Assembly: GCF_001729745.1 (NCBI RefSeq)
Contig: NZ_CP017186.1
Coordinates: 2,480,001 to 2,544,000, forward strand
Direction of reading: 5' to 3'
Length of the DNA: 64,000 nt
From: Enterobacter hormaechei subsp. hoffmannii
GTDB lineage: Bacteria; Pseudomonadota; Gammaproteobacteria; Enterobacterales; Enterobacteriaceae
Made by a program: the position numbers and the translations under genes. Below are positions 1 to 10,869 of the stretch, in pieces (the stretch's first letter is position 1; every line of letters begins with the position of its first letter). Below the pieces are notes generated by a model that saw only the letters and a list, made by a program, of their open reading frames with translations, was not told where the DNA came from and made no database searches.

Positions 1-518
1 AACTTCAGCGCCCCGCCATTCCAGCCGCCCCCGGGCAGCCATTTAAGGGTTATCGCGAATATCATGACCAGCAACGGCGCGACAACGAAGCTGGGGATAA
101 CCACCCCGGTCATTGCGACCCCCATTACGGCGTAATCCCATCGGGTATTTTGTTTTAGTGCGGCGATAACGCCCGCAGTGACACCGAGAACAACGGCCAG
201 GATAAATGCAGCAGCCCCTAATTTAGCCGATACCGGGAAGCTGGACGCCACCAGGTCGTTAACGGAATAGTCTTTATATTTGAATGACGGACCAAAATCA
301 CCGTGTGCAAGTTGCTTCAGATAGTTGAAGTACTGCGTGGTGATAGGATCGTTTAAATGGTATTTCGCTTCGATGTTGGCCATAACTTCTGGCGGAAGCG
401 TGCGTTCACCGGTAAAAGGACTGCCCGGCGCAAGACGCATCATAAAGAAGGAAATTGTAATTAGAATAAATAACGTTGGAATCGCTTCAAGACAGCGACG
501 CAGGATAAATTTCAACAT
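1..518 (-). CDS. oppB: Oligopeptide ABC transporter permease OppB (partial)
   Basis: Inner-membrane permease of the OppABCDF oligopeptide importer. Only the N-terminal 172 residues are present; the rest lies beyond the left edge. Reading from 518 the protein begins MLKFILRRCLEAIPTLF, a hydrophobic first membrane segment typical of DppB/OppB permeases, followed by the periplasmic region with the APGSPF and GDFGPS stretches of this family and further membrane segments. An AGAAGG ribosome site precedes the ATG. It lies 82 bases downstream of oppA on the same strand, the usual opp operon order. No stop or frameshift is seen in the visible part. Confidence 0.93.
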   Translation of the reverse strand, partial: MLKFILRRCLEAIPTLFILITISFFMMRLAPGSPFTGERTLPPEVMANIEAKYHLNDPITTQYFNYLKQLAHGDFGPSFKYKDYSVNDLVASSFPVSAKLGAAAFILAVVLGVTAGVIAALKQNTRWDYAVMGVAMTGVVIPSFVVAPLLVMIFAITLKWLPGGGWNGGALK

Positions 519-600
519 TGCCCGTACCTTCTGGCGTGTGCCTGATGAATGTTACAAAATAGACACAGTGGGGCAAGCTCGCTCGCCCCACGTATTGCCA

Positions 601-2232
601 TTAATGCTTGATAATATAAAGATTCTTAACGGAAATATTATCTAACGGGTCTTTACCGGTATAACCCCCTACCCATGGTTTCACGAGGCGGGCGTTAACG
701 TAGTAGTAAACCGGAACGATCGCAGAGTCTTTATCGAGCTGTTGTTCTGATTTCGCGTACAGATCGGCGCGCTGGGCGTCATCTGCCACTTTCAGGGTAT
801 CGCCAATCAGCTTATCAAACGCCGGGCTCTTATAGTGTGCGGTATTGTTCGAACTGTCGCTGAGCATGGTGTTCAGGAATGAGGTCGGTTCGTTATAGTC
901 CGCACACCATCCTGCACGTGCCACGTCAAAGGTTCCCTGATGGCGCGTATCGAGGAAGGTTTTCCATTCCTGATTTTCCAGCTTCACGTTCACGCCGAGA
1001 TTTTTCTTCCAGATTGACGCGACGGCAATAGCCAGTTTTTTATGCAGATCGGAGGTGTTGTACAGCAGACTAAACGTCAGCGGCTTGTCGGCGGTATAGC
1101 CCGCTTCAGCCAGCAGCTTTTTCGCTTCTTCATTACGTTTTTCCTGGGACCATTTGAACCATTCAGGTTCAACCAGCTTCATACCGTCGGTGTAAGGCGG
1201 GGTGTAGCTGTAAGCCGGCAGGTCGCCCTGATTCTTCACTTTATTCACGATAATGTCGCGATCCAGAGCCAGCTTCAGTGCGGTACGAACACGTACGTCG
1301 GTGAACGGTGCTTTCTGGTTGTTAATTTCATAATAGTAGGTGCACAGATACGGATCGACGTGAACTTCTTTCGGGATCTCTTTTTTCAGCTTCTGGAACA
1401 GTTCAATCGGCATGTTGTTATAGGTCATGTCGATTTCGCCGCTGCGGTAGCGGTTTACGTCCGTTACCTCAGAAGAGATTGGCAGGTAGGTGACCTGATT
1501 GATAACCGTCTTGGCATTATCCCAATACTGCGGGTTGCGCTCCAGCACCATACGCTCGTTAACGACCCAGTCCTTCAGCTTATATGCACCGTTGGTCACG
1601 ATATTCGCAGGCTGCGTCCATTTTTCACCAAATTTTTCTACCGCGGATTTTGGTACCGGAGAAACGGACGGGTGAACCAGCAACTTATAGAAGTACGGAA
1701 CAGGTTCGCTCAACGTCACTTCAAAAGTGTTGGCATCGATGGCTTTTACGCCCAGGTCGGTTACTGGCTTTTTACCCGTGATGATGTCATCAATATTGGC
1801 GATATGGCCATACTGGAGGTAACTCGCGTACGGGGAGGCGGTATTCGGATCCGCCAGACGCTGCCAGCTATAGACGAAATCTTCGGCGGTAACCGGCGTA
1901 CCGTCAGACCATTTGGCATCTTTACGCAGATGGAAGGTCCAGACTTTAAAATCTTTGTTGTCCCATTTTTCCGCCACGCCCGGAGCCGGGTGGCCGTCTA
2001 CGTCAGTCACCAGCAGACCTTCAAACAGATCGCGGTTAACGTTAGACTCTGGAACACCTTCAATTTTGTGCGGATCAAGAGACTGCACTTCCGCACCGTT
2101 ATTACGTACCAGCGTTTGCTTCTCAGCCAGCTGAACACCAGCAGGAACGTCCGCAGCCATTGCAGCGTTGCCCGCGATTAGCGCAGTTAAAATCCCCGCC
2201 GCTACCAGACTTTTTTTTGTGATGATGGACAT
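601..2232 (-). CDS. oppA: Periplasmic oligopeptide-binding protein OppA
   Basis: Solute-binding receptor that delivers peptides to the OppBCDF importer. It has 543 residues, the usual length. The N-terminus is a Sec signal peptide (MSIITKKSL, then a hydrophobic stretch, AMAADV cleavage region). The mature part is a family 5 extracellular solute-binding domain, with the LDPHKIEGVPESN and WSDGTPVTAEDFVYSWQR motifs of OppA. It is the first gene of the opp operon, transcribed leftwards into oppB. The ATG is preceded by a GGAG ribosome site and a CA-rich stretch (TCAACACAATG) overlaps the start. In E. coli and Salmonella such CA-rich stretches at the oppA start are targets of the sRNA GcvB; control here is inferred. 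Confidence 0.97.
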   Translation of the reverse strand: MSIITKKSLVAAGILTALIAGNAAMAADVPAGVQLAEKQTLVRNNGAEVQSLDPHKIEGVPESNVNRDLFEGLLVTDVDGHPAPGVAEKWDNKDFKVWTFHLRKDAKWSDGTPVTAEDFVYSWQRLADPNTASPYASYLQYGHIANIDDIITGKKPVTDLGVKAIDANTFEVTLSEPVPYFYKLLVHPSVSPVPKSAVEKFGEKWTQPANIVTNGAYKLKDWVVNERMVLERNPQYWDNAKTVINQVTYLPISSEVTDVNRYRSGEIDMTYNNMPIELFQKLKKEIPKEVHVDPYLCTYYYEINNQKAPFTDVRVRTALKLALDRDIIVNKVKNQGDLPAYSYTPPYTDGMKLVEPEWFKWSQEKRNEEAKKLLAEAGYTADKPLTFSLLYNTSDLHKKLAIAVASIWKKNLGVNVKLENQEWKTFLDTRHQGTFDVARAGWCADYNEPTSFLNTMLSDSSNNTAHYKSPAFDKLIGDTLKVADDAQRADLYAKSEQQLDKDSAIVPVYYYVNARLVKPWVGGYTGKDPLDNISVKNLYIIKH

Positions 2233-2961
2233 TGTGTTGATACTCCACTCATTATTATGACTGGCCTTCGCCAGTTGTGTAATCCCCTGTTGGGGCCTGT
2301 ACAGCGCAGGAGTTTTTTTTGCTGCTGTCAGGTTCTTTTTTTACTTCTTGCTATCATCGACTTCATTATTACTGACCGCTCGTACGGCGATCTTGCGTCG
2401 ATTCTTTACACCTCTCCCCTGTCAGTGAGGTGTGCTGGAAAGCTTAAGTGAGGTCTATATGAAAATAGTTCTCATCAACTTGTTTAATGCCGCAAAATAT
2501 AAGGCCGGAAAGTACCAAATGGTGCCAACTCTCGCCAATACATTTTGCAAATTTGTTAAGCATTTCTCTTTTACGGAGTCAGGCGTAGCTATGCCGCCGA
2601 CCACCTTTCACGCCAAAAACAAGTAAAACCCTTACAACACATTCAGTTGTAGAGTTCTCTCGTGACTGGTGCGATGACATGACAAATTCGAACGATTTTT
2701 CACGAAAATTTAACATCTGGTTATTATTTAGCACATTCGTCTGGGTCAGCGTCGAAATTACTAATATCATTTCGGTTATCTGTCAGCAAGCCCCAGAGTA
2801 TCATGTGAGTAAAATAACAGAGCGTTTGAAGGATTTATGGGCAGAGAAGCATACTGAAAATAAACAACCTCTTGAAAATCAACAAAAGAGGGTTATTAGT
2901 AGAACTTATTATGGCTGGTGCGTATTTCAACTTTATTTATATGATTTGCTGATATTCACGT
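2233..2961. other. Long non-coding region upstream of oppA
   Basis: About 730 bases separate oppA from the ychE terminator. No frame resembles a known protein. The longest, a 94-codon frame at 2679-2963 on the plus strand, has no clear ribosome site and its product is not recognised. The region is AT-rich and must hold the opp promoter and leader. A similarly long upstream region is usual for enteric opp operons. Confidence 0.5.
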
Positions 2962-2990
2962 AAAAAAACGGAGCCGCTGGCTCCGCTCTT
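2962..2990 (-). terminator. Rho-independent terminator of ychE
   Basis: Read on the minus strand, GGAGCC and GGCTCC arms flank a 3-base loop and are followed by seven T residues. It starts about 12 bases after the ychE stop codon. Confidence 0.8.
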
Positions 2991-3001
2991 TCAAACGAAA
3001 G

Positions 3002-3649
3002 TCAGTGTACTAATCCGGGGAATATACTTTTTATACCGGTAACGATAAATTCGATGCCTAACGCCATTAACAACAGACCCATGATACGGGTAATCACGTT
3101 GATGCCCGTTTGTCCCAGCAAGCGAACCAGCCATGGTGCCATACGAAATACGCCCCAGCAGCAAAGTGCGAACAGGGCAATGGCGACAGAGAAGCCAATC
3201 AGGTGCATCAGGCTGTGATAGCGTGTTCCCCATACAATGGTAGAGCTGATTGCCCCCGGGCCCGCCATCAGCGGCAGTGCCAGTGGCACCACGCCGATGC
3301 TCTCGCGGATAGCTGTCTCTGATTTTTCCTGCTTGTTCTGTTTATCCTCCCCCAGCTTGCCGCTGATCATCGACATGGCAATCGTCACCACCAGGATCCC
3401 GCCTGCTATTCGGAACGAATCAATCGAGATGCCGAAGACCTGAAGAATGGCGTCCCCCAGATAAAGAGACGTAAGCAAGATAATCGCCACCGACAGGTTT
3501 GCCGTCAGGTTGGTTTTATTTCGCGCGGCAGCTGTCTGATAACTGGTCATACTGATGAAGACAGGGATAATCCCTACCGGGTTGACCAGGGCAAACAAGC
3601 CAATAAAAAACTTGAAATATGTAGGGAAATCAAAGAGCGTTTGAATCAC
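3002..3649 (-). CDS. ychE: MarC-family integral membrane protein YchE
   Basis: A 215-residue multi-spanning inner-membrane protein of the MarC (UPF0056) family, whose function is unknown. About six hydrophobic segments are visible. The first contains the family motif ALVNPVGIIPVFISMT at residues 20-35, and a later one contains PLALPLMAGPGAI near residues 120-133. It sits between opp and adhE as in E. coli, divergent from adhE, with its own terminator. The start at 3649 gives the expected N-terminus (MIQTLFDFPTYFKFFIG). Confidence 0.92.
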   Translation of the reverse strand: MIQTLFDFPTYFKFFIGLFALVNPVGIIPVFISMTSYQTAAARNKTNLTANLSVAIILLTSLYLGDAILQVFGISIDSFRIAGGILVVTIAMSMISGKLGEDKQNKQEKSETAIRESIGVVPLALPLMAGPGAISSTIVWGTRYHSLMHLIGFSVAIALFALCCWGVFRMAPWLVRLLGQTGINVITRIMGLLLMALGIEFIVTGIKSIFPGLVH

Positions 3650-3888
3650 ATTAAGCTCCGCAATTGAGCATGGTCAGGGAGAGACAGCGTGTAATGATAA
3701 ATCCGCGCTGAAGATACGCTTTTTAGCCGCACACTTCACCAGAAATCTGTTCTAAAACGTTATCAATTCATGATGTTAAACATTTGTATAATCAATGATA
3801 GCGCCACTTCCAATAGTTACTTAATTATTTAACACTGGAATAATTAGCACAAAATAACCCTGCTGAAAGGTATCAGCTTAGGACAAAA

Positions 3889-3902
3889 TTGATCTTGATC
3901 AT
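3889..3902. promoter_or_regulatory. FNR-like box upstream of adhE
   Basis: TTGAT-CTTG-ATCAT matches the FNR consensus TTGATnnnnATCAA at nine of ten fixed positions. It lies in the 480-base non-coding region between ychE and adhE, about 230 bases before the adhE start. E. coli adhE is expressed anaerobically and affected by Fnr; direct binding here is inferred. Confidence 0.5.
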
Positions 3903-3984
3903 AATTTTCGTACTCAGAAGTGAGTAATCTTGGTTACGCCGCCAGGGAGATCACCTATCAAAAAGGTATGATGCTAAGGTAAGG

Positions 3985-4105
3985 CTCTTTTAGTAAATTA
4001 GTGAGCGGAAGCAGTGAGTAATCCTTTGTTTTACTGTGTGTTACGCAAGTGGGATCGGCTCTGACTATACTGTCAGACGTATCGAGCGCTGGTTTACTAA
4101 AAGAG
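3985..4105 (+). promoter_or_regulatory. adhE leader inverted repeat that can sequester the translation start region
   Basis: CTCTTTTAGTAAA (3985-3997) is the exact reverse complement of TTTACTAAAAGAG (4093-4105), and G-U pairs can extend the stem on both sides. The right arm ends 15 bases before the adhE ribosome site. In a transcript carrying both arms this forms a 13-bp stem closing an approximately 95-base loop. E. coli adhE mRNA is known to have an occluding leader that RNase III opens; equivalence here is inferred. Confidence 0.55.
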
Positions 4106-4129
4106 TTTAAACATTATCAGGAGAGCATT

Positions 4130-6811
4130 ATGGCTGTTACCAATATCGCTGAACTGAACGCCCTCGTCGAGCGCGTGAAAAAAGCCCAGCGTGAATATGC
4201 CAATTTCACCCAAGAACAGGTTGATAAAATCTTCCGCGCGGCCGCTCTGGCTGCTGCAGATGCTCGAATCCCTCTCGCTAAAATGGCCGTTGCCGAATCC
4301 GGTATGGGTATCGTTGAAGATAAAGTGATCAAAAACCACTTTGCTTCAGAGTATATCTACAACGCCTATAAAGATGAGAAAACCTGCGGTGTGCTGTCAG
4401 AAGACGACACTTTTGGCACCATCACTATCGCTGAACCCATCGGCATTATTTGCGGTATCGTTCCAACCACTAACCCAACCTCTACCGCCATCTTCAAATC
4501 TCTTATCAGTCTGAAAACACGTAACGCAATCATTTTCTCCCCGCACCCACGTGCGAAAGACGCCACCAACAAAGCAGCGGATATCGTGCTTCAGGCTGCC
4601 ATTGCTGCGGGTGCGCCAAAAGATCTGATCGGTTGGATCGACCAACCTTCTGTTGAACTGTCCAATGCCCTGATGCATCACCCGGACATTAACCTAATCC
4701 TGGCGACCGGCGGTCCTGGTATGGTTAAAGCAGCATACAGCTCCGGTAAACCAGCCATCGGCGTAGGCGCAGGTAATACCCCTGTTGTGATCGACGAAAC
4801 GGCAGATATCAAGCGTGCAGTTGCCTCTGTGCTGATGTCAAAAACCTTCGATAACGGCGTTATCTGTGCATCTGAACAGTCTGTTGTCGTGGTTGATTCG
4901 GTATACGACGCCGTTCGTGAACGTTTCGCCAGCCACGGCGGCTACCTGTTGCAAGGTAAAGAACTGAAAGCCGTTCAGGACGTGATTCTGAAAAATGGTG
5001 CACTGAACGCAGCTATCGTAGGTCAGCCAGCGTATAAAATCGCTGAACTCGCCGGCTTTAGCGTCCCTGCTACCACCAAGATTCTGATTGGTGAAGTGAA
5101 AGTCGTTGATGAAAGTGAGCCGTTTGCTCACGAAAAACTGTCCCCGACACTGGCAATGTACCGTGCGAAAGATTTCGATGACGCGGTAGAAAAAGCAGAG
5201 AAGCTGGTGGCGATGGGCGGTATCGGCCACACCTCTTGCCTGTACACCGACCAGGATAACCAGCCAGAGCGTGTTGCTTACTTCGGTCAGAAGATGAAGA
5301 CGGCACGTATCCTGATCAACACCCCTGCTTCTCAGGGTGGTATCGGTGATCTGTATAACTTCAAACTCGCACCTTCCCTGACTCTGGGTTGTGGTTCCTG
5401 GGGTGGTAACTCCATCTCTGAAAACGTTGGTCCAAAACACCTGATCAACAAGAAAACCGTTGCTAAGCGAGCTGAAAACATGTTGTGGCACAAACTTCCG
5501 AAATCTATCTACTTCCGCCGCGGCTCTCTGCCAATCGCGCTGGACGAAGTGATTACTGATGGCCACAAACGTGCGCTCATCGTGACTGACCGTTTCCTGT
5601 TCAACAATGGCTATGCAGACCAGATCACCTCTGTTCTGAAAGCTTCTGGCGTCGAAACTGAAGTCTTCTTTGAAGTTGAAGCTGACCCAACCCTGAGCGT
5701 TGTACGTAAAGGCGCTGAACTGGCTAACTCCTTCAAACCTGATGTGATCATCGCACTGGGTGGCGGTTCCCCAATGGACGCCGCGAAAATTATGTGGGTC
5801 ATGTACGAACATCCGGAAACCCACTTCGAAGAACTGGCGCTGCGCTTTATGGATATCCGTAAACGTATCTACAAGTTCCCGAAAATGGGCGTGAAAGCGA
5901 AAATGATCGCCGTCACCACCACTTCCGGTACCGGTTCAGAAGTGACGCCATTTGCTGTTGTGACTGATGACGCAACGGGTCAGAAATATCCGCTGGCTGA
6001 CTACGCACTGACGCCAGATATGGCTATCGTTGACGCCAACCTGGTCATGGAAATGCCGAAATCACTGTGTGCGTTCGGTGGTCTGGATGCGGTAACTCAC
6101 GCCCTGGAAGCTTACGTTTCCGTACTGGCTTCTGAGTTCTCTGACGGTCAGGCTTTACAGGCACTGAAACTGCTGAAAGAAAACCTGCCAGCTTCTTACA
6201 ACGAAGGTTCGAAAAACCCTGTAGCTCGTGAACGTGTACACAGTGCGGCAACCATCGCGGGCATTGCATTTGCGAACGCCTTCCTGGGTGTCTGTCACTC
6301 CATGGCGCACAAGCTGGGTTCACAGTTCCACATTCCTCACGGTCTGGCGAACGCCCTGTTGATCAGCAACGTTATCCGCTATAACGCCAACGACAACCCA
6401 ACCAAGCAGACTGCATTCAGCCAGTACGACCGTCCGCAAGCTCGTCGTCGCTACGCTGAAATCGCAGACCACCTGGGTCTGAGCGCACCGGGCGACCGTA
6501 CTGCAGCGAAGATCGAGAAACTGCTGGCATGGCTGGAAAGCCTGAAGGCTGAACTGGGTATTCCTAAATCTATCCGCGAAGCAGGCGTTCAGGAAGCTGA
6601 CTTCCTCGCTCACGTAGATAAGCTGTCTGAAGATGCATTCGATGACCAGTGTACTGGTGCTAACCCGCGCTACCCACTGATTTCCGAACTGAAACAGATC
6701 CTGCTGGATACCTATTACGGTCGTAACTTCACTGAAAGCGATATCGCTGCCGTAAAAGTTGACATCCCCGCAGTTGTAAAGGCTGACAAGAAAGCGAAGA
6801 AAAATGCTTAA
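4130..6811 (+). CDS. adhE: Bifunctional acetaldehyde-CoA / alcohol dehydrogenase AdhE
   Basis: Fermentative enzyme that reduces acetyl-CoA to acetaldehyde and then ethanol with two NADH; it assembles into spirosomes. The protein has 893 residues. The N-terminal half is an aldehyde dehydrogenase domain (to about 440) with the catalytic cysteine in [10 protein letters not shown]. The C-terminal half is an iron-dependent alcohol dehydrogenase (from about 450) with NAD motif GGGSPMD and metal ligands in [13 protein letters not shown] and [17 protein letters not shown]. The ATG at 4130 ([10 protein letters not shown]) is chosen over an in-frame codon 27 triplets upstream because TCAGGAG precedes it and it matches the known N-terminus. 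Near-identity to E. coli AdhE extends over almost the full length; the C-terminal tail is Lys/Ala-rich as expected. Confidence 0.98.
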   Translation: MAVTNIAELNALVERVKKAQREYANFTQEQVDKIFRAAALAAADARIPLAKMAVAESGMGIVEDKVIKNHFASEYIYNAYKDEKTCGVLSEDDTFGTITIAEPIGIICGIVPTTNPTSTAIFKSLISLKTRNAIIFSPHPRAKDATNKAADIVLQAAIAAGAPKDLIGWIDQPSVELSNALMHHPDINLILATGGPGMVKAAYSSGKPAIGVGAGNTPVVIDETADIKRAVASVLMSKTFDNGVICASEQSVVVVDSVYDAVRERFASHGGYLLQGKELKAVQDVILKNGALNAAIVGQPAYKIAELAGFSVPATTKILIGEVKVVDESEPFAHEKLSPTLAMYRAKDFDDAVEKAEKLVAMGGIGHTSCLYTDQDNQPERVAYFGQKMKTARILINTPASQGGIGDLYNFKLAPSLTLGCGSWGGNSISENVGPKHLINKKTVAKRAENMLWHKLPKSIYFRRGSLPIALDEVITDGHKRALIVTDRFLFNNGYADQITSVLKASGVETEVFFEVEADPTLSVVRKGAELANSFKPDVIIALGGGSPMDAAKIMWVMYEHPETHFEELALRFMDIRKRIYKFPKMGVKAKMIAVTTTSGTGSEVTPFAVVTDDATGQKYPLADYALTPDMAIVDANLVMEMPKSLCAFGGLDAVTHALEAYVSVLASEFSDGQALQALKLLKENLPASYNEGSKNPVARERVHSAATIAGIAFANAFLGVCHSMAHKLGSQFHIPHGLANALLISNVIRYNANDNPTKQTAFSQYDRPQARRRYAEIADHLGLSAPGDRTAAKIEKLLAWLESLKAELGIPKSIREAGVQEADFLAHVDKLSEDAFDDQCTGANPRYPLISELKQILLDTYYGRNFTESDIAAVKVDIPAVVKADKKAKKNA

Positions 6812-6823
6812 TTGACAGTGTGA

Positions 6824-6852
6824 AAAAAAACCCGCCGCTGGCGGGTTTTTTT
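6824..6852. terminator. Bidirectional terminator between adhE and tdk
   Basis: CCCGCC-GCT-GGCGGG stem with an A-run on the left and a T-run on the right. It can end adhE on the plus strand and tdk on the minus strand. Confidence 0.85.
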
Positions 6853-6881
6853 ATATCTGAGGATCCGTAAGACATTTTTTT

Positions 6882-7496
6882 TTATTTGCGATTGTCGCCC
6901 TGTAACGCCGTCAGCGAGCCTACAGCCAGCGCCTCTTTATAATGCTTGCGGCAGACCGAGACATAACGTTCATTGCCCCCTATCACAACCTGCTCGCCAT
7001 CAGCATAAGGCTTACCCGACTGGTCCAGGCGAAGAACCATACTTGCCTTGCGGCCACAAAAGCAGATAGTTTTCAGCTCAACCAGCTTATCCGACCAGGC
7101 GAGCAGATACTGGCTACCGGCAAATAACTCACCGCGAAAGTCAGTGCGTAATCCATAGCAAAGAACGGGAATATCCAGCTCATCAACGACCTCTGAAAGC
7201 GCATGGACCTGCTCACGGGTCAGGAACTGGCTTTCATCTACCAGCACGCAATGGACAGGCTTAGAGGCATGCTGGGCACGAATGTCCTCAAGCAGGTCCG
7301 TTTCAGGGTTAAACAGCCTTGCAGGCGACGAGAGCCCTATTCTTGAGCTTACCTTCCCTGCCCCAAAGCGATCGTCGATTTCGGCGGTATAAACAACGGT
7401 ACGCATCCCCCGCTCCTGATAATTGTATGAGGATTGCAGTAACGCCGTCGATTTCCCTGCATTCATTGCCGAATAGTAGAAATAAAGTTGTGCCAT
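6882..7496 (-). CDS. tdk: Thymidine kinase
   Basis: ATP-dependent phosphorylation of thymidine to dTMP in the pyrimidine salvage pathway (cytoplasmic). It has 204 residues from the ATG at 7496 ([17 protein letters not shown]); the upstream in-frame extension lacks family similarity. The P-loop is at residues 9-17, the catalytic Glu of VDES at 88, and the zinc ligands at C145, C147, C182 and H185. It is convergent with adhE and divergent from hns, as in E. coli. Confidence 0.96.
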   Translation of the reverse strand: MAQLYFYYSAMNAGKSTALLQSSYNYQERGMRTVVYTAEIDDRFGAGKVSSRIGLSSPARLFNPETDLLEDIRAQHASKPVHCVLVDESQFLTREQVHALSEVVDELDIPVLCYGLRTDFRGELFAGSQYLLAWSDKLVELKTICFCGRKASMVLRLDQSGKPYADGEQVVIGGNERYVSVCRKHYKEALAVGSLTALQGDNRK

Positions 7497-7973
7497 TGGC
7501 CGAAGAACCCTAATCAATGTGTAATATTCCCGATGGATCATTGTACCATATTTTGTATTGTCATCAGCGGCGGGCTGCGTGCTCCAGGCTGTTCTGCACC
7601 AATAAACTCTTCGTTGATAGCGCAAAATAATGCGTTAAAACAGACAGTAAAGGCTTTTAGCACGGACAATAAGGCGAGCTCGACACCGGAGATAACACTT
7701 CTTTTTATAGTGGCTTCTGCAATCTTTAAAATTCACTATTTATTAACTATTCTTCTGTTCGCTGCGCTTAGCCGGAGTAATACGAAAGGCTGATATTTAT
7801 CAACCGCAACTATAATTCCTGAGGTAAAAGTCACAAAACAAACATGCAAATGACGCGCTTTTGCCGTTTGAAACGATATCTCATCGCCCCAGCAAACAAT
7901 GAAATTTAAGTTAGCGTAATTAATAATAGCGTCATTAATTTTGTATTTTTTGAATTCCTTACATTCCAACCTA
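7497..7973. other. AT-rich intergenic region between tdk and hns
   Basis: About 480 bases with no convincing gene. Base composition shifts towards AT nearer hns, with several A and T runs (7900-7970) of the kind bound by H-NS, consistent with the known autorepression of hns. Confidence 0.45.
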
Positions 7974-8002
7974 TTGCACAAGTGAAATTAACGCTCTATT
8001 AT
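7974..8002 (+). promoter_or_regulatory. hns promoter
   Basis: TTGCAC (7974-7979) and TATTAT (7997-8002) are separated by exactly 17 bases and lie 45 bases before the hns start. This gives a short leader starting near 8009. Confidence 0.65.
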
Positions 8003-8046
8003 TAGGACAACAAACCCACCCCCATTATAAGTTTGAGATTACTACA

Positions 8047-8460
8047 ATGAGCGAAGCACTTAAAATTCTGAACAACATCCGTACTCTTCGTGCGCAGGCA
8101 AGAGAATGTACCCTCGAAACGCTTGAAGAGATGCTCGAAAAATTAGAAGTTGTCGTTAACGAACGTCGTGAAGAAGAAAGCGCAGCAGCGGCTGAAATCG
8201 AAGAACGTACACGTAAACTGCAACAGTATCGCGAAATGCTGATTGCCGATGGTATCGATCCAAACGAATTGCTGAACAGCATGGCTGCGGCTAAAACCGG
8301 TACCAAAGCAAAACGCGCAGCACGTCCTGCTAAATATAGCTACATCGACGAGAACGGCGAAGAGAAAACCTGGACCGGCCAGGGTCGTACTCCTGCTGTA
8401 ATCAAGAAAGCTATGGACGAACAAGGTAAACAACTGGATGACTTCCTGATCAAGGATTAA
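8047..8460 (+). CDS. hns: Nucleoid-associated silencer H-NS
   Basis: Global DNA-binding protein that silences AT-rich and horizontally acquired DNA. It has 137 residues, identical in length to the E. coli protein. The oligomerisation helices occupy residues 1-80, a Lys/Ala-rich linker spans 81-95, and the C-terminal DNA-binding domain carries the minor-groove motif QGR at 112-114 followed by TPAVIKKAM. The AT-rich, Rhs-related cassettes at the right end of the window are the kind of DNA H-NS is expected to silence. Confidence 0.98.
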   Translation: MSEALKILNNIRTLRAQARECTLETLEEMLEKLEVVVNERREEESAAAAEIEERTRKLQQYREMLIADGIDPNELLNSMAAAKTGTKAKRAARPAKYSYIDENGEEKTWTGQGRTPAVIKKAMDEQGKQLDDFLIKD

Positions 8461-8475
8461 TCTGGAAAGATTCTG

Positions 8476-8503
8476 AAAAATCCCGCTTAATGCGGGATTT
8501 TTT
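8476..8503 (+). terminator. Terminator of hns
   Basis: ATCCCGC and GCGGGAT arms with a 5-base loop, flanked by A and T runs, 16 bases after the hns stop. Confidence 0.85.
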
Positions 8504-8607
8504 ATGCCCATAATATTCCCCAAACATCTCCTTACATTCTGTCATATTGCCTGGCTCACTATTTAACGTCCTTGACAATCTCCAGCCAATTACGGATCGA
8601 CAGGCAT

Positions 8608-8637
8608 AAAAAAACCGGTGGGCATCGCCACACCGGT
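8608..8637 (-). terminator. Terminator of galU
   Basis: On the minus strand ACCGGTG pairs with CACCGGT and is followed by seven T residues, shortly after the galU stop. Confidence 0.85.
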
Positions 8638-8661
8638 CTTGTTCACTGGTCCGTGAGTTTA

Positions 8662-9567
8662 TTACTTAATACCCACGCTACCTTTGAGCCAGGCTTTAAA
8701 TTCTTCACCCAGGCTGTTATGGCGAATGCCATATTCGACGAATGCCTGCATATAACCGAGCTTATTACCGCAGTCATGGCTCTTACCTTTCATATGGTAG
8801 GCTTCCACGGTCTCTTTCTCGATCAGCATATCGATAGCATCCGTCAGCTGGATTTCATCGCCCGCACCCGGAGGCGTTTTGGCCAGCAGCGCCCAGATTT
8901 CAGCACTCAGTACGTAACGGCCAACGACAGCAAGGTTAGACGGCGCGACGTCCGCTTTAGGTTTTTCAACAACGCCAACCATCGGTACGCTTTCACCAGG
9001 TTGCAGGGCAACACCTTTGCAGTCAACCACACCGTAAGCAGTCACATCGTCGACTGGCTCAACCATAATCTGGCTGCTGCCGGTTTCGTCGAAGCGTTTA
9101 ATCATTTCCGCCAGGTTTTCCTGGGAAAGATCGGACTCATACTCATCAAGGATCACGTCTGGCAGAATAACCGCGACCGGCTCATCACCCACTACCGGAT
9201 GTGCACACAATACTGCGTGTCCCAGGCCCTTCGCCAGGCCCTGACGAACCTGCATAATGGTAACGTGTGGAGGGCAAATAGACTGCACTTCCTCCAGCAG
9301 CTGGCGCTTTACGCGTTTTTCCAGCATTGCTTCAAGTTCGAAACTGGTATCGAAATGGTTTTCGATAGAGTTTTTAGATGAATGCGTCACCAATACAATT
9401 TCGGTGATACCTGCCGCAATACACTCATTCACGACATACTGGATTAATGGCTTATCAACCAGAGGCAGCATCTCTTTTGGGATTGCCTTCGTCGCTGGCA
9501 ACATCCTGGTACCCAATCCCGCCACCGGGATAACGGCCTTTCTGACTTTCGAATTTAGGGCAGCCAT
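8662..9567 (-). CDS. galU: UTP-glucose-1-phosphate uridylyltransferase GalU
   Basis: Makes UDP-glucose from UTP and glucose-1-phosphate for LPS core, trehalose and galactose metabolism. It has 301 residues from the ATG at 9567 ([17 protein letters not shown]), preceded by AGGAG; the longer frame upstream is not conserved. The nucleotidyltransferase signature [19 protein letters not shown] lies at residues 17-35. The rest closely matches the E. coli enzyme, except for a divergent last ten residues. It is monocistronic with its own terminator. Confidence 0.97.
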   Translation of the reverse strand: MAALNSKVRKAVIPVAGLGTRMLPATKAIPKEMLPLVDKPLIQYVVNECIAAGITEIVLVTHSSKNSIENHFDTSFELEAMLEKRVKRQLLEEVQSICPPHVTIMQVRQGLAKGLGHAVLCAHPVVGDEPVAVILPDVILDEYESDLSQENLAEMIKRFDETGSSQIMVEPVDDVTAYGVVDCKGVALQPGESVPMVGVVEKPKADVAPSNLAVVGRYVLSAEIWALLAKTPPGAGDEIQLTDAIDMLIEKETVEAYHMKGKSHDCGNKLGYMQAFVEYGIRHNSLGEEFKAWLKGSVGIK

Positions 9568-9766
9568 TGAAATTCTCCTGAACTGTTCAAGTTTTGAACT
9601 TTTATGCATTGAATAACGCGTTGAGTATACAGTCTCAGCCACTAATACGGGTCTGAAAAGAACGCGTTGCCGATCAATTAAGACAAATACGCATGAAACT
9701 TGCAGCGATAGTAGCACTGCCAGCAAAAACACAGGTAAAGCAATCTGAAAAATAAAATCTGACTGC

Positions 9767-10780
9767 TTACTCCGTGGACAACATTAAGCGTAACCGCCCA
9801 CCGGCACCCCAAATTTGGCACTGCCAGGAGGTGCAGCGATGGCTAATTTGATTAAGGTAAGTATTACCCAACGTTCCCAACGGCACACCGTTACTCACCT
9901 GTATATGGTGTTCGCCGGTATTCAGCGTGGCATTTAATCCAGCAGAGACCAGAATAAGGTTATTCAACCCGCTGTGATAATAGCCAACCAGAAGCGGGAA
10001 CTGCCCCGGCAAATTGGCCTGGCGAAAAAGTTGGTTGACCTGTTTTAGTAAACTGCCTAACTCAGGAAGTCGTTGCCCCTGATGGGATAATTGTTCCTGT
10101 AGCAATCCATTAAACAGCGCACGGAGTAATAAGGCCGCCAGAACGCCGTTATCTCCCGCTCGGGTAACATCCAGGCAATAAAAAGCGAGGTCGGAATCTG
10201 ATAGCGGCGCAATATCCAGCACCAGTCCAGGCTGGTCAGCCGCTACCAGCTGGCGATAATTTACTCTGCAATGAGAGATATTTTGCTGCACCGGCGGCTG
10301 AAGTTCCTGAAGCAGCTTCGCGGCCGCGAGCGGATTACTGACTAAAGCATCCCAGTCCTGGAAAAGACGTTCTTCTTCTTCCACCCGGGAATTAAACATA
10401 TTGGGATACAGGCAGGCCAACACCGTTTCACGCAGTCGGTTTAAATCTTTAACCGGTTTGAGCAGGATATCCTGCACACCCAAACGCAACGCCTTAGCAA
10501 TATCCGCCATATTTTCGGTTGCCGAGATCACCAGTATCGGTGTCTGATAACCTTCGTTACGCAGGTTTTCCACCAGCATTAATCCGTCCATGCGCGGCAT
10601 CTCGAGATCGCAGATCATCAGATCAGGCGCCATGCTGGCCATTTTTTCCAGTGCCTCGACGCCATCTTCGGCAAGGGACGTGGTTGCACCCAGTGAGGAT
10701 AACCACGAATCCAGTAGCGATCGGAAAACGGGCTCGTCTTCTACTATCAAAATATGTTTTCCGGCCAATGGCTGTGTCAT
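9767..10780 (-). CDS. rssB: Sigma-S adaptor response regulator RssB
   Basis: Binds RpoS and delivers it to ClpXP for degradation during growth. It has 337 residues. The N-terminal receiver domain (about 8-125) has acidic residues in VEDEP, the phosphoacceptor D58 in ICDLEMP and the conserved Lys in LLKPV. The C-terminal half is a PP2C-like phosphatase fold without catalytic metal residues, as is typical of RssB. It lies downstream of rssA on the same strand, the order seen in E. coli. Confidence 0.95.
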   Translation of the reverse strand: MTQPLAGKHILIVEDEPVFRSLLDSWLSSLGATTSLAEDGVEALEKMASMAPDLMICDLEMPRMDGLMLVENLRNEGYQTPILVISATENMADIAKALRLGVQDILLKPVKDLNRLRETVLACLYPNMFNSRVEEEERLFQDWDALVSNPLAAAKLLQELQPPVQQNISHCRVNYRQLVAADQPGLVLDIAPLSDSDLAFYCLDVTRAGDNGVLAALLLRALFNGLLQEQLSHQGQRLPELGSLLKQVNQLFRQANLPGQFPLLVGYYHSGLNNLILVSAGLNATLNTGEHHIQVSNGVPLGTLGNTYLNQISHRCTSWQCQIWGAGGRLRLMLSTE

Positions 10781-10869
10781 GGTTCCTCCCCTGGCTGACA
10801 GTTACTCAATAGTGGCATGCTATTGGTACTATCGCCTGTCAGATTTTGCTGAAGTAATCAAAAAAGTGC

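Noticed and set aside
1042..2181. Long plus-strand frame of 379 codons
   Set aside because: It lies wholly antisense within oppA; composition and product are those of an antisense shadow.
2679..2963. 94-codon plus-strand frame between oppA and ychE
   Set aside because: No ribosome site, no recognisable product, low-complexity AT-rich sequence; ends inside the ychE terminator region.
4838..5824. Minus-strand frame of 328 codons
   Set aside because: Antisense to adhE, with no ribosome site or recognisable product.
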